From Gammaproteobacteria bacterium (GTDB lineage: Bacteria; Pseudomonadota; Gammaproteobacteria; Enterobacterales; Alteromonadaceae), in contig JAFLDV010000009.1 of assembly GCA_017302255.1 (NCBI GenBank), forward strand, positions 52,417-116,416: DNA of 64,000 nucleotides, given 5' to 3'. Under the pieces are notes generated by a model that saw only the letters and a program-made list of their open reading frames with translations, was not told the DNA's origin and searched no databases. The number at the start of each line of letters is the position of its first letter. The first letter of the stretch is position 1. A program made the translations under genes and the position numbers. Of this stretch, positions 1 to 8,845 are shown in pieces.

Positions 1-170
1 TTGCCGGAGTTCGCCCCTTATTAGGTGGCAGCGCGGAAGCAACGCGAGCAAGTCGAGAGTACGCGATGAATTGGCAAGGTCAGTTGCTCACTGTGACTGG
101 CGGTAAGTGGACTACTGCTCGCGCTTTGGCGAAGCATGTACTTGAACAGGTTAAATTCTCGGGTGGATAA
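1..170 (+). CDS. glpD: C-terminal end of FAD-dependent glycerol-3-phosphate dehydrogenase (partial)
   Basis: The reading frame enters from the left edge (first full codon at base 3) and stops at the TAA at 168-170, giving 55 residues. They include GVRPLL, SREYAM and LLTVTGGKWTTAR, which match the conserved C-terminal part of GlpD-type dehydrogenases, where the TGGKWTT segment is part of the FAD-binding fold. The family oxidises sn-glycerol-3-phosphate to dihydroxyacetone phosphate at the cytoplasmic membrane and passes electrons to quinone. The usual C-terminal helical extension of aerobic GlpD is very short here, since the protein ends only about 15 residues after TGGKWTT. This could therefore be a shorter GlpD-like oxidoreductase rather than the canonical enzyme. 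Most of the gene lies outside the window. Confidence 0.75.
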   Translation, partial: AGVRPLLGGSAEATRASREYAMNWQGQLLTVTGGKWTTARALAKHVLEQVKFSGG

Positions 171-199
171 CCCAGCCCAAGCTAACAAGGAGTCGATAG

Positions 200-517
200 A
201 TGATTAGAGTGATAGGGATTTATCGCTGGGCGGAAGGTGCTTCGTTTGATCATCAGTATTACCAGAACACACATATGCCGCTAACTCGAGATTTATTGAT
301 GCCACTTGGGTTGCTGCGATTGGAGGCAGACCGTTATTTAACGGCGAATCTAGCAGAGCCAGGAGCGATAATCGCAGCATCGCACGCCTATTTTCCCAGT
401 TTGGAAATCGCGAAGGCGGCATTGACTGCAGTAGGCGCTAAGTTAATGGCTGATGTTGCAAATTACACTACGCTAAAACCGGAATTGTCCTTCGCCGTAG
501 TGACGAGCGTCGACTGA
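200..517 (+). CDS. EthD-family small protein
   Basis: This 105-residue protein has the look of the EthD family (small ferredoxin-like alpha/beta barrel dimers): an early IGIYRW strand, then YYQNTHMPLTRDL, which resembles the H-x-P helix segment conserved in the family, and a C-terminal region close to FAVV. EthD proteins are linked to degradation gene clusters, but their chemistry is poorly defined. An AAGGAG ribosome binding site lies about 8 bases upstream of the ATG, so the start is well supported. It lies 29 bases after the GlpD-like gene on the same strand and may be co-transcribed with it. No metal or cofactor motif is visible. The specific function is unknown. Confidence 0.7.
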   Translation: MIRVIGIYRWAEGASFDHQYYQNTHMPLTRDLLMPLGLLRLEADRYLTANLAEPGAIIAASHAYFPSLEIAKAALTAVGAKLMADVANYTTLKPELSFAVVTSVD

Positions 518-608
518 TTTACGAATCTTGTAAGCAAGGAAAACTACAAGGAAGTGGAGAAAACCAGCGACAGCAAAACTGCCGCTGGTTTTGAAGCCAA
601 AGCAAAAA

Positions 609-1526
609 TTATTGATCTGCTTTTTTCCGGCCTGAGAAGAATGAACGTAACACAGCGCCCACGCCAACCAAGCCAATTAAAATGAATTTACCGAACTTGA
701 CTAAGAACAGACCGATAACACCCAACAGGCCTAACTTTTTCGCTGCCGCACCAGCAACTAGGGCAGCTAAGCCATATTCAGCAACGCGGTCAGTTGATTC
801 GTTGAAATCGCTGTAGGCTTTGCCAGGAACAAAAGTCAGTTGTGACAGCATGTTATTAGCCATCGGTTTTAACGACTCTAATGATTGCAAGTCAGCAACT
901 AAGTTCATGCTGATTTTGCCTTCACGACCAAGTAAAATTGTATTGTAGTTAACACCAGCTGCGCTTTCATCGGCGGCGCCTTTGTCAACAGACTTCAAAG
1001 ACCATACTAATTGGTGAGTGCTCACATCATAACGAGGAATTTCAGCCCAACCGCGGACTTCCATTTCAGGAATACCCATTTTTACCCGTTCTTTGTTTGC
1101 TTCTTCGGTGCCTGCTTTGATGCTTTCTAACAGATCGGCCGGATCCCACTCTTTGGCATCGTCATCTTTGATATAACCAGAGTTTTCAAAGCTCACCACG
1201 ATAAACCAATTTTGACCTTCGCCTGTGGTTGGAAAAATCATGCCTTCCACTTCATTATCAATGCCATTACCCATTGCTTCGAGTAATTTAATTGATTCGG
1301 CCTTTGGTACATAAGCAAAACCTTCAGGCAGCTTAAGCTCTGCTTGGCTAAGTACTTTGATATCAGCAGGACCATTGACCATCGCTTTACTGGCATTGTC
1401 ATAAGCTGCATCAATAGGTGTTTGGGTTTCTTGTCTTGCTTGAGCTGCTGGCACAAGTGCCAAACCAAGCGCGATAAAACCTGCCAGCCAGAAGCTAGCG
1501 TTCCGTGTTGGGATATTCCCGATCAT
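609..1526 (-). CDS. DUF2167 family membrane protein
   Basis: This 305-residue protein begins with a cleavable or anchoring hydrophobic segment (about residues 11-30, ending AAQA). A large soluble domain follows with the features of DUF2167: GEGQNWFIVVSFENSGYI, KEWDPADLL and GWAEIPRYD, the last near the core of the family. Two glycine/alanine-rich hydrophobic stretches near the C-terminus (about 245-262 and 265-292) suggest membrane anchoring, followed by a basic tail. The ATG is preceded by AAAGGA at about 8 bases. DUF2167 proteins are envelope proteins of unknown function, often in stress-related neighbourhoods. It is a separate unit from argA, which ends at a strong terminator upstream of it. 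Confidence 0.8.
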   Translation of the reverse strand: MIGNIPTRNASFWLAGFIALGLALVPAAQARQETQTPIDAAYDNASKAMVNGPADIKVLSQAELKLPEGFAYVPKAESIKLLEAMGNGIDNEVEGMIFPTTGEGQNWFIVVSFENSGYIKDDDAKEWDPADLLESIKAGTEEANKERVKMGIPEMEVRGWAEIPRYDVSTHQLVWSLKSVDKGAADESAAGVNYNTILLGREGKISMNLVADLQSLESLKPMANNMLSQLTFVPGKAYSDFNESTDRVAEYGLAALVAGAAAKKLGLLGVIGLFLVKFGKFILIGLVGVGAVLRSFFSGRKKADQ

Positions 1527-1763
1527 TTGGTAATTCCTTTAGCAGACGTTGAAACGTCATTAAGATTTGAACTGACGCGCGGAGCGACGTACGTTAACTC
1601 GACAGTGAGTAGTGAAGATTTTGGTTTTTTTGTTAAATTCTTCACTAGCGAATTTACCATATTTGCCAGTTTGGGTAAATATTGCGCAGTATGTGTTTTG
1701 CAGGAAATGACGGCTTTTTCGCGAAAAAGATAAGTATTAGGGGTAAAAAGCGGACTTTTTTTC

Positions 1764-1798
1764 AAAAAAACGCTAACAGCCGTGTTTAGCTGTTAGCG
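1764..1798 (-). terminator. Rho-independent terminator of argA
   Basis: A perfect 10-bp stem (CGCTAACAGC with GCTGTTAGCG) with an 8-base loop is followed on the minus strand by seven T residues. It starts 20 bases after the argA stop codon. Confidence 0.9.
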
Positions 1799-1817
1799 AC
1801 GAGTTCAATAGCAAATG

Positions 1818-3140
1818 TTAACGTAAATCTAAAGCCAAAATTTTAGAGCGGCGCTGATAGTTGTACAGTTGCTGTTTTTTAGCTGGTAAATCTTCAACAT
1901 CTTTTAATTCAAAGCCGTGTTCCAGGAACCAATGGATCGAGCGAGTCGTCAATGCAAACAGTGTGTAGTATTTGCGTTGGCGGGCGATTTGAATGATGTG
2001 TTTTAGCAACAAAGTGCCTCGGTCGGCATCTCGATAGTTTGGATGCACGGCAAGACAAGCGAATTCTCCAACGTTTTCTTCTGGGAATGGGTACAGCGCT
2101 GCGCAGCCGATGATCAGACCATCACGCTCAATCACCACAAACTGATCGATTTCCATTTCCAGCTGTTCCCGCGAGCGTCGCACTAACAGGCCTTGCTGTT
2201 CCAATGGCCGAATTAAGTCGAGGATGCCGCCGATATCATTGATTGTGGCCAACCGCAGCCGTTCGGCTGCTTCAGTAACAATTTGGGTACCAATACCATC
2301 ACGCGAGAACAATTCTTGTAATAAGGCGCCATTGATTGAACTTGAGACTAAATGGCAACGTGAAACCCCAGCGCGGCTAGCGGTGATGGCCGCGTGCAAA
2401 AATGCCAAGGTTGAGGTGCAGGCGGTTTGCTGCGCCTCTAAGGTTTCCATCATGGTTTGCGCATAATTTGGCATCAACTCGGCAATGATTTCGCCATCTT
2501 GGTCGATGATGCCGCCTTCGTCGGTGAAACCTATCATTTTGTCGGCTTTGAGTTTAATCGCGACTTGGGTTGCAATCTCCTCTGCCGTTAGATTGAAGCT
2601 TTCACCGGTTACAGAAGCGGCAATTGGTCCCATCAACACAATACAGTTTTGATCAAGTTGTCGGCGAATACCGGCAACGTCGATACGACGGACCCGACCG
2701 CTGTGGAAATAGTCGACGCCTTCGTCAACGCCCAATGGTTGAGCAATCACGAAGTTGCCGCTGACCACGTTGATTTGGGCATTGTGCATCGGTGTGTTGG
2801 ATAAACTCATCGACAAACGAGCCGTGATATCAAGCTGCAGCGCGCCGGCGACTTGTTTAATTAAACGAAAGGAATCATCGTCGGTAACGCGGATGCGATT
2901 GTGGTAATGCGCAGTCAAACCTGCGTGCTCTAATGCCTGATTGATTTGTGGACGCGCGCCATATACCAAGACAATTTTAATGCCTAGGGTATTTAGCAAA
3001 GCGATATCATTGATAATGCTGCGAAAGCCTGCTTGCTGCATCGCCTCACCACCAAGCATTACCACAAAGGTTTTGCCACGGTGTGCATTAACGTATGGTG
3101 CCGACTGGCGAAATCCATCAACTATTTCAGTAGTACGCAC
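1818..3140 (-). CDS. argA: Amino-acid N-acetyltransferase (N-acetylglutamate synthase)
   Basis: ArgA makes N-acetylglutamate from glutamate and acetyl-CoA, the first step of arginine synthesis. The 440-residue length and two-domain order match the E. coli-type enzyme: an N-terminal amino-acid-kinase-like domain ([14 protein letters not shown] near residue 20, then [10 protein letters not shown] and VLMGPIA) and a C-terminal GNAT domain (about 295-430) with [11 protein letters not shown] and [10 protein letters not shown]. The kinase-like domain is where arginine feedback acts in this family. The start is a GTG at 3138-3140. It aligns with the known N-terminus ([20 protein letters not shown]) and has AAGAAGG upstream, although the spacing of about 12 bases is long. 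The gene is monocistronic, with a strong terminator after it. Confidence 0.95.
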   Translation of the reverse strand: MRTTEIVDGFRQSAPYVNAHRGKTFVVMLGGEAMQQAGFRSIINDIALLNTLGIKIVLVYGARPQINQALEHAGLTAHYHNRIRVTDDDSFRLIKQVAGALQLDITARLSMSLSNTPMHNAQINVVSGNFVIAQPLGVDEGVDYFHSGRVRRIDVAGIRRQLDQNCIVLMGPIAASVTGESFNLTAEEIATQVAIKLKADKMIGFTDEGGIIDQDGEIIAELMPNYAQTMMETLEAQQTACTSTLAFLHAAITASRAGVSRCHLVSSSINGALLQELFSRDGIGTQIVTEAAERLRLATINDIGGILDLIRPLEQQGLLVRRSREQLEMEIDQFVVIERDGLIIGCAALYPFPEENVGEFACLAVHPNYRDADRGTLLLKHIIQIARQRKYYTLFALTTRSIHWFLEHGFELKDVEDLPAKKQQLYNYQRRSKILALDLR

Positions 3141-3607
3141 GCTCTGTTTGGTTCCTTCTTAAAAGTTTGCTCAGCTTCTCGACTTTGTGTTGCAATTCGA
3201 TGACTAAGTGTAGGCGAAAATTCCGCATAGTCTGTTAGCGACGGCATATCGTCGTCGGACAAAGATGCGGTGCAGGAAATGCGCGTACTTTAATGTAAAA
3301 GTGGATAAATATCCAACAAAAATATTGGTGAAATTTTCTGCTTTATCCAGTGGGCTCTAGCGATTGAATTAATTTATGCTGAAAGCATTGAAATTGCGAA
3401 AATCAACTATAAATCCATTAAATGTGAATTAATATGCTTAAAAGGTGCCGAGGTTTGGAAATGACCCCAAAAATGCTAGTCAAGTCAGTGACTTCCGCAC
3501 AGCAAGTTGCAGTAATTGATTTTGCTTACAATGCCGTGATTGACAGTTTTTAACAGATAAGAAACAATCGTTAGAACTAGCGCAGGATCAACACAGGAGG
3601 TGTATTG
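3141..3607. promoter_or_regulatory. Divergent control region of argA and the PspA-like gene, with weak ArgR-like sites
   Basis: This 467-base AT-rich stretch holds no convincing gene. Two related elements, TTGAATTAATTTATGC (3364-3379) and TGTGAATTAATATGC (3423-3437), resemble one half of the ArgR box (TGAATwwwwATTCA), with a degraded second half. ArgR control of argA is established in enterobacteria, so the location fits. However, the sites lie more than 200 bases from the argA start and match poorly. The right part must carry the promoter of the PspA-like gene, whose AGGAGG ribosome binding site is at 3595-3600. Confidence 0.35.
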
Positions 3608-4114
3608 ATGTCGCAGGTGTTACTTGAGCGGATTCGCATGATTCTCCAGGCGCAATTACGCAGCAGTTACGAAGAGTTAGCGACTTTGCTGCGAGATGGT
3701 GCTGCTTCAGCCACTGAGATGCAATTACGTGCTGTGCTTGATGAGTGCAAAGCTGCATTGGGTCTCCTTCTCGTGCAGGAGCATCACGAGCAACAGCGTC
3801 GTATGCGTTTGCAAGCAAGCATCAGCGCACTTAACGCGCAGGCGCTGCAATCTGTGCAACAAGGCGATGATATAGCGGCGCGGAAGCTACTATCGCAGCA
3901 AATCGAACTTGAACTGCAATTAGTAGATCCAGATCCTGAGCGCAGCCAACAAATTCAATCGTTAACCGACACCATTGAATCCCTGCAATTACGACTCAAC
4001 AAATCGCCAAGCGAGCCAGTGGTATCTCATTTAGATGAACTCAATGCGCTTGTGAAAGATGCACAGTTAGAACAAAGGCTTGCCGCATTACGGAAGGACG
4101 CTTCGCATGATTGA
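3608..4114 (+). CDS. PspA/IM30-like coiled-coil protein
   Basis: This 168-residue, highly charged, Gln/Leu-rich helical protein has no membrane segment. Heptad-like patterns run through most of it (for example 60-120 and 125-165). Position and character suggest a short PspA/IM30-type or coiled-coil partner of flotillin, and in related genomes PspA-type genes sit beside flotillin and OB-fold membrane genes. It is shorter than PspA (about 220), so the assignment is tentative. The longest frame begins at a TTG at 3605, but the ATG at 3608 is 7 bases from AGGAGG and is preferred. Its end overlaps the next start by 8 bases (ATGATTGA), which indicates translational coupling with the OB-fold gene. 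Confidence 0.65.
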   Translation: MSQVLLERIRMILQAQLRSSYEELATLLRDGAASATEMQLRAVLDECKAALGLLLVQEHHEQQRRMRLQASISALNAQALQSVQQGDDIAARKLLSQQIELELQLVDPDPERSQQIQSLTDTIESLQLRLNKSPSEPVVSHLDELNALVKDAQLEQRLAALRKDASHD

Positions 4115-4748
4115 AACTTTTTTGGCACCTGAAAATCGGGTGTTCAGTGTTTGCCTGAGCTTAATGCTATTGCTTGGCGCCCTGGAATTGTTAGGCGCGC
4201 TGTTTGGCGCTGGCTTATCCGATTTACTGGAAGGTTTTTTGCCTGAGCAGGATTTCGGCTTGGCGCACGATAATGCCTTAAACCAATTCTTCGGCTGGCT
4301 GAAAATAGATCAAGTTCCAGCGCTGATTAGCTTAATAGTTTTCTTACTTGAGTTCAGCTTAATCGGTTTTAGTGCGCAAACTTGGGCGCATCAATTAACT
4401 GGCGGTTGGGCAAGTGCTTGGTTAGTGGTACCCCCAGTATTGTTGCTGACATTCCCTATATTACGCATCAGCCTTGCTGGACTTGGCAAAGTAATGCCAA
4501 AAGATGAAACCACCGCAGTTAGCGAAGATAGTTTGATTGGTCGTGTTGCCGTTGTGACCTTAGGTGTTGCCAGAGTCGGCGCTGCGGCAGAAGCGAAAGT
4601 AAAAGATCAGCATGGATATAGCCATTATTTATTAGTCGAGCCAGATTTGCCGGAGATTGAGTTTAGCCAAGGGCAAGCTGTGCTATTAGTTTCGCGGCAA
4701 TCAGCAGTGTACAAAGCAATTCCTGCTGAGCACCCAAGCCTGTTATAA
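4107..4748 (+). CDS. yqiJ: YqiJ-like membrane protein with C-terminal OB-fold
   Basis: The 213-residue protein has three hydrophobic segments (about 12-35, 68-90 and 105-130) followed by a soluble beta-rich tail (about 145-205). The tail contains DSLIGRVAVVTLGVARVGAAAEAKVKD, typical of the NfeD/OB-fold domain of YqiJ (DUF1449). YqiJ and NfeD proteins partner flotillins and stomatins in the cytoplasmic membrane. The start is the ATG at 4107, overlapping the upstream stop and preceded by AAGGA. A longer frame from a TTG at 4080 would lie inside the upstream gene and has no ribosome binding site. The next gene encodes the flotillin, 31 bases downstream. Confidence 0.85.
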   Translation: MIETFLAPENRVFSVCLSLMLLLGALELLGALFGAGLSDLLEGFLPEQDFGLAHDNALNQFFGWLKIDQVPALISLIVFLLEFSLIGFSAQTWAHQLTGGWASAWLVVPPVLLLTFPILRISLAGLGKVMPKDETTAVSEDSLIGRVAVVTLGVARVGAAAEAKVKDQHGYSHYLLVEPDLPEIEFSQGQAVLLVSRQSAVYKAIPAEHPSLL

Positions 4749-4779
4749 ATCAACAATAAAAGTAGTAAAAGGAAGTCGT

Positions 4780-6591
4780 ATGGACACAAGTAGCATTACC
4801 AGTAGTGTGATGAATTTCACCGATATTTTAGTGATTTCAGGTTTAGTTTTAGTTGCGCTGATTATTTTTGGTCTGATTTTGGCGCGTCTGTATAAAAGAG
4901 CAACCAAAGAAATTTCGTTTGTGCGCACCGGTTTTGGTGGCGAAAAAGTGATCGTCAACGGCGGCGCTTTGGTGTTACCGGTATTGCACGAAATCATCCC
5001 AGTAAACATGAATACGTTACGCTTGGAAGTGCGCCGCGCGGCGGAACAAGCGCTGATCACTCGCGATCGGATGCGTGCGGATGTGACGGCAGAATTCTAT
5101 GTTCGGGTCAAACCGACAGTGGAAGCTATCGCAAACGCGGCACAGACTTTGGGTTTAAAAACAATGAACCCAAGTGAATTAAAAGAATTAGTTGAAGGTA
5201 AGTTTGTCGATGCATTGCGTTCAGTTGCCGCTGAAATGGCGATGGAAGAACTCCACGAAAAGCGTGTGGATTTCGTGCAGAAGGTTCAGCAAGTGGTGTC
5301 AGAAGACTTGCTGAAAAACGGTTTAGAGTTGGAATCTGTGTCATTAACAGGTCTGGACCAAACGGCGTTTGAGCATTTTAATCCACAAAATGCCTTTGAC
5401 GCTGAAGGTTTAACCAAACTTACTCAAGCCATTGAATCTCGTCGTAAAATTCGAAATGACATCGAGCAAGAAACCGACTTAGCCATTAAGCAAAAAAACT
5501 TAGAAGCCGAGCGGGCGAAATTGCAGATTTCGCGAGAAGAAGAATACGCACGTTTAGAACAAGAACGTGAAGTTTCAATCCGCCGTGCATCGCAAATGGC
5601 AGAAATTGCTCGCGAACAAGCAGAGAAAAAGCGTGAAGCGGAAGAAGCGCAAATCGCGTCACAACGTGAAATCGATTTAAAGCGAATTCTCTCTGAACGG
5701 GATATCGAAAACGAAACTATCCAAAAGCAAAAAGCCGTTCGTGAAATGGAAATTGCTAAGCAACGGGCAATTGAACAAGCTGAAATTGAGCGTGCTAAAG
5801 CAGTAGAGCTTGCGTCTCAAGAGAAATCTATCGCAGTTGCAGAGAAATCAAGAGCGGAATCTGAAGCCAAAGCACAAGCCGATAAAGCTAGAGCATTGGC
5901 GGTGAAAGAAGAAGAATCGGTCGTCACAGTTCGTGAAACTGAACGTGCTGAGCGGGCGAAACAAGTTGAGTTGGTTGCTGCACGTCAACAAGCGGAAAAA
6001 GAAGCTATCCAACTGATGGTGACTGCAGAAGCTGAGAAAAAGGCTGCAGAAGACCAAGCAGAAGCGATGCGTTTAGCGGCACAAGGTTTGGCTGACAAAG
6101 AACGTTTAGCCGCGCAAGGTAAAGCGGACGCTGAATTGTTGCTGGCTGAAGCTAAAGCCAGAACCTATGCGGTTGATGCTGAAGGTCAAAAAGCCATTAA
6201 CACTGCAGCAAACATGCTGTCGGTTGATCAAATTGCAATGCAAATTCGCTTGGCGTTAATTGAGCGTCTGCCGGAAATTATCGCGCAAAGCGTGAAACCG
6301 ATGGAGCAAATTAGCGACATTAAAATATTGCAAGTCAATGGTTTAGCTGGAGCTGCTGGCGGTGTTGCCGAAGGCCAAAGCAACAACGGCGCTTCCTTGC
6401 CTGATCAGGTCGTCAATAGTGCCTTGCGTTACCGCACGCAAGCACCATTATTGGACAGCTTACTGCAAGAGATTGGCATCAAAGGTGCGGATTTGCAGAG
6501 TTTTACTCAAGCTGCAGCCGGAGTATCTCCAAACTTAGCAACCGCAGTGACAACAGCGGCTGCGCCAGACGCAGTTGTTGATAAGCAATAA
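4780..6591 (+). CDS. yqiK: Flotillin family protein (YqiK-like)
   Basis: Flotillins organise membrane microdomains and are linked to envelope stress and fluidity. The 603 residues show an N-terminal membrane helix (about 13-36), then an SPFH/band-7 domain (about 40-200) with FVRTGFGGEKVIVNGGALVLPVLHE and MRADVTAEFYVRVKP. A very long Glu/Ala/Lys/Arg coiled coil follows (about 220-460), then a C-terminal region with LSVDQIAMQIRLALIERLPEI, the flotillin C-terminal assembly segment. The final part is Ala/Gly-rich and probably disordered. It is the third gene of the pspA-like, yqiJ, yqiK operon, with the ribosome binding site AAAAGGAAG ahead of the ATG. The length is close to that of E. coli YqiK (about 550). 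Confidence 0.93.
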   Translation: MDTSSITSSVMNFTDILVISGLVLVALIIFGLILARLYKRATKEISFVRTGFGGEKVIVNGGALVLPVLHEIIPVNMNTLRLEVRRAAEQALITRDRMRADVTAEFYVRVKPTVEAIANAAQTLGLKTMNPSELKELVEGKFVDALRSVAAEMAMEELHEKRVDFVQKVQQVVSEDLLKNGLELESVSLTGLDQTAFEHFNPQNAFDAEGLTKLTQAIESRRKIRNDIEQETDLAIKQKNLEAERAKLQISREEEYARLEQEREVSIRRASQMAEIAREQAEKKREAEEAQIASQREIDLKRILSERDIENETIQKQKAVREMEIAKQRAIEQAEIERAKAVELASQEKSIAVAEKSRAESEAKAQADKARALAVKEEESVVTVRETERAERAKQVELVAARQQAEKEAIQLMVTAEAEKKAAEDQAEAMRLAAQGLADKERLAAQGKADAELLLAEAKARTYAVDAEGQKAINTAANMLSVDQIAMQIRLALIERLPEIIAQSVKPMEQISDIKILQVNGLAGAAGGVAEGQSNNGASLPDQVVNSALRYRTQAPLLDSLLQEIGIKGADLQSFTQAAAGVSPNLATAVTTAAAPDAVVDKQ

Positions 6592-6616
6592 GCATCCGCT
6601 TATTGCGAGACTCGAT

Positions 6617-6649
6617 GAAAAAGCCCCGCAAGATGCGGGGCTTTTGTTT
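6617..6649. terminator. Bidirectional terminator between flotillin and ATP-grasp genes
   Basis: The stem AAGCCCCGCA / TGCGGGGCTT has a 3-base loop. It is followed by TTTTGTTT on the plus strand and by TTTTTC on the minus strand, as expected between convergent genes. Confidence 0.9.
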
Positions 6650-6678
6650 CAGATAACCTGATCTAGCGTGTGGCCGAC

Positions 6679-7833
6679 CTAATCTAAGATTATATGTGGC
6701 AAAAATCGCGAACTGTCTTTGGTGATCAAAGAGTTATCTTCACGGATACAGATACCTGCAGCGCTGTCACCAACCACCCATGAGCCAATCAAGGTATAAC
6801 TCTGATCAAATTTCGGCAGCGCATGAAAGGCCTGACGAATAAAAGGCGCATCATTATAAGGGCCGTCAACTTGTAATCGCTGCCCCTGTAAATCAACCAG
6901 TTCGATATTAGCGCCTTCTCTTGAATACAAAGGCTTACGCACCCAACCAGTGCCAAGTGCTTGCGTTGGATCAGTCTCAAAGAAGGCTGGCAGCAAGTTC
7001 GGATGGTTTGGATACTTTTGCCACAGCAGGGGTAAAATCCCTTTGTTGGACAGTAGCATTTTCCAGGCTGGCTCTACCCACTGAGTTTTACTGGTCAGTA
7101 AATGCCGGCCAAAGTCTTCCCGGACCATAAACTCCCACGGGTAGAGTTTAAACATCGATTGAACAGGGAAGTTATCGCCATCAACCAACTGGCCATCTAT
7201 TTCACCAATTTCATCGAGACCAAGAAAACGCGCATCAATACCAGCTTGTTGAGCGATATCAAGTAGATAAAGCACTGTGCCTTTGTCTTCAATATTTTCG
7301 CTGACACAACTGAAATAACAAGGCTCAGCCAACTGCAAATTGGCGAAACGATGTTCTAACTGGTCTTGCAGTGAGTTGAACTGGTCAGCGTTTGCCGGTA
7401 ATTTTCCGCGTAATAATTGGTCTTCGAGCCAAACCCACTGGAAAAATCCGCTTTCGTATAATGACGTTGGTGTGTCGTAGTTCAGTTCAAGTAATTTGGC
7501 CGGGCCAGTGCCGTCATAGGCTAAATCTAAGCGGCCATACAGGTGCGGTTGCGCGCTTTCATAAGACTGTTTAACCCAATCCCAATAAGCTTCAGGCACG
7601 GCTAACTGCGTTAATTTCTCTTCACTTGCCAAAATTTCTGGCACTAAAGAAAGTGCCATTTGATGCAGTTCTTCAGTCGGCGCTTCTAAATCTTCCTCAA
7701 TTTGCTCCAAGCTAAATTGGTAATAAGCGCTTTCATCCCAGTATGGTTCGCCATCAAAGGTGTGAAAATTAAAACCAACAGATTCGGCATAACCACGCCA
7801 ACCTGGACGTTCTTCAATTTGGATCTTTTTCAT
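6679..7833 (-). CDS. Glutathionylspermidine synthase family ATP-grasp protein (YgiC/YjfC-like)
   Basis: This 384-residue protein matches the glutathionylspermidine-synthase-like ATP-grasp family without the amidase domain. Visible segments include ERPGWRGYAESVGFNFHTFDGEPYWDE at the N-terminus, GRLDLAYDGTGPAKLLELNYDTPTSL, and a C-terminal GWVRKPLYSREGANIEL (nucleotide-binding Lys/Arg region) followed by IGSWVVGDSAAGICIRED. The family is predicted to form peptide-like bonds using ATP, but for YgiC-type members the substrate is not established. The gene follows the DUF1190 and DUF350 genes on the minus strand with only 6 bases of spacing. This is the same gene set as the yjfL-yjfM-yjfC and ygiB-ygiC groups of enterobacteria. 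Confidence 0.92.
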   Translation of the reverse strand: MKKIQIEERPGWRGYAESVGFNFHTFDGEPYWDESAYYQFSLEQIEEDLEAPTEELHQMALSLVPEILASEEKLTQLAVPEAYWDWVKQSYESAQPHLYGRLDLAYDGTGPAKLLELNYDTPTSLYESGFFQWVWLEDQLLRGKLPANADQFNSLQDQLEHRFANLQLAEPCYFSCVSENIEDKGTVLYLLDIAQQAGIDARFLGLDEIGEIDGQLVDGDNFPVQSMFKLYPWEFMVREDFGRHLLTSKTQWVEPAWKMLLSNKGILPLLWQKYPNHPNLLPAFFETDPTQALGTGWVRKPLYSREGANIELVDLQGQRLQVDGPYNDAPFIRQAFHALPKFDQSYTLIGSWVVGDSAAGICIREDNSLITKDSSRFLPHIILD

Positions 7834-7839
7834 CAGTGC

Positions 7840-8421
7840 TTAGCCGCCACTGCTTTGTTGTTCGCTGCGTTTTTGTGCCTGCGCACCAAAACCACCGCGA
7901 TTGACTACCTTTCCTGCCTGCGGAGCCATCCGCGACGGCATCACTTTCACCGGGCCAGTAAAACGTGATACTGGTTGGTTGTTCGCGGTACGGAATGTAG
8001 AGTTGTCATCACGTGATTTATACAAAGGTTGCGCTTGCAGATTAGAACGGCCACCGCCGCTAAACATCTGGCCAGCCATAAAGCCCATCATCATCGGCAT
8101 AAAAAAGCCGCCAGAAGACGTCGCTGCTGGGGTTGTTGAAGCCGTCGTGGCCGCAGGGGCTTCACAGTTGCCTGCGCCAAAGTCAACTTCACAAGCAGCT
8201 TTGTCGGTATATTTCGGAGCGACTTGCGGATGAAGCGCTTTGGCTGCTGCAAATTCAGCTTGGCATTGTTCCGGGTTGTAGTAGCTGGCACATTGGTCAG
8301 CAGTTTCATACACTGCGGTCTGCACTGGCTCTTCAGAACTGCAGCTTGCGAGCATGATTGTTGTCGCCGGTACCATTACCATCAAAGCGACTTTGCTACT
8401 GCGTTTAAATCGAGTTGACAT
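7840..8421 (-). CDS. DUF1190 lipoprotein (YgiB/YjfM-like)
   Basis: The N-terminus (basic residues, then VALMVMVPATTIMLASC) is a lipoprotein signal with the lipobox LASC. The mature part has the DUF1190 pattern: CASYYNPEQCQAEF and AACEVDFGAGNCE, with regularly spaced Cys pairs. A Met/Gly-rich stretch (GGFFMPMMMGFMAGQMFSGG) and a low-complexity Gly/Gln/Ser C-terminus follow. Two adjacent ATG codons exist. The second (8421) has the better spacing to GAGGGA and is chosen over 8424. Function is unknown. Strict association with the neighbouring ATP-grasp gene suggests it may be the substrate or partner, by analogy with other ATP-grasp/peptide pairs (inference). Confidence 0.88.
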   Translation of the reverse strand: MSTRFKRSSKVALMVMVPATTIMLASCSSEEPVQTAVYETADQCASYYNPEQCQAEFAAAKALHPQVAPKYTDKAACEVDFGAGNCEAPAATTASTTPAATSSGGFFMPMMMGFMAGQMFSGGGRSNLQAQPLYKSRDDNSTFRTANNQPVSRFTGPVKVMPSRMAPQAGKVVNRGGFGAQAQKRSEQQSSGG

Positions 8422-8431
8422 CATTTATCCC

Positions 8432-8845
8432 TCAAAAAGTCATGCTTGCTGAGTTCACCAAACCGATGGCAATTGAACAACAAGCTGAAAAAATCCCTGT
8501 AGCAACTTCGCCATTGTTGATGCGCTCTGGCAACTGGCGAATGGTCAAACGAACCACTAAGAATGTGAGTAATTGCACAACAAGTGCAATTGCACCCCAT
8601 ATTGCGCAATCTGCTAAAGAAACTGAGTGAGTAATAGCGCTAGCTAATGGCAATGCGAAACCAAGGATGGCGCCGCCAAAAGCCAAGGCAGCTGCCGGAT
8701 TATTGCTACGGATTAAGCCAAATTCATCGTGCGGCGTGATCCAGCTGTAGATCCGCGCAAATAGCAGTATCAGCACAATGGCTAAGACGAAAAAGCTAAG
8801 GAAATTTGGTAAACCAGCGATAGAAGCGAGCAGACTTTCTGACAT
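8432..8845 (-). CDS. DUF350 inner-membrane protein (YjfL-like)
   Basis: The 137-residue integral membrane protein has four hydrophobic segments: LSFFVLAIVLILLFARIYSWI, ALAFGGAILGFALPLASAIT, CAIWGAIALVVQLLTFLVV and GIFSACCSIAIGLVNSA. The NNPAAALAFGGAILGFALPLAS region is characteristic of DUF350. The longest frame starts further upstream, but the ATG at 8845 (MSESLL) is preceded by AAGGAAT and fits the family length. It is the first gene of a three-gene minus-strand operon with the DUF1190 lipoprotein (10 bases downstream) and the ATP-grasp protein. In other genomes DUF350 is associated with PspA and DUF2491. Here the PspA-like/flotillin operon lies on the other side of the terminator. Confidence 0.9.
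   Translation of the reverse strand: MSESLLASIAGLPNFLSFFVLAIVLILLFARIYSWITPHDEFGLIRSNNPAAALAFGGAILGFALPLASAITHSVSLADCAIWGAIALVVQLLTFLVVRLTIRQLPERINNGEVATGIFSACCSIAIGLVNSASMTF

Noticed and set aside
1523..1765. 80-codon minus-strand frame upstream of the DUF2167 gene
   Set aside because: It lies in the control region between argA and the DUF2167 gene, with no ribosome binding site at its start and no family-like sequence. It reads into the terminator area.
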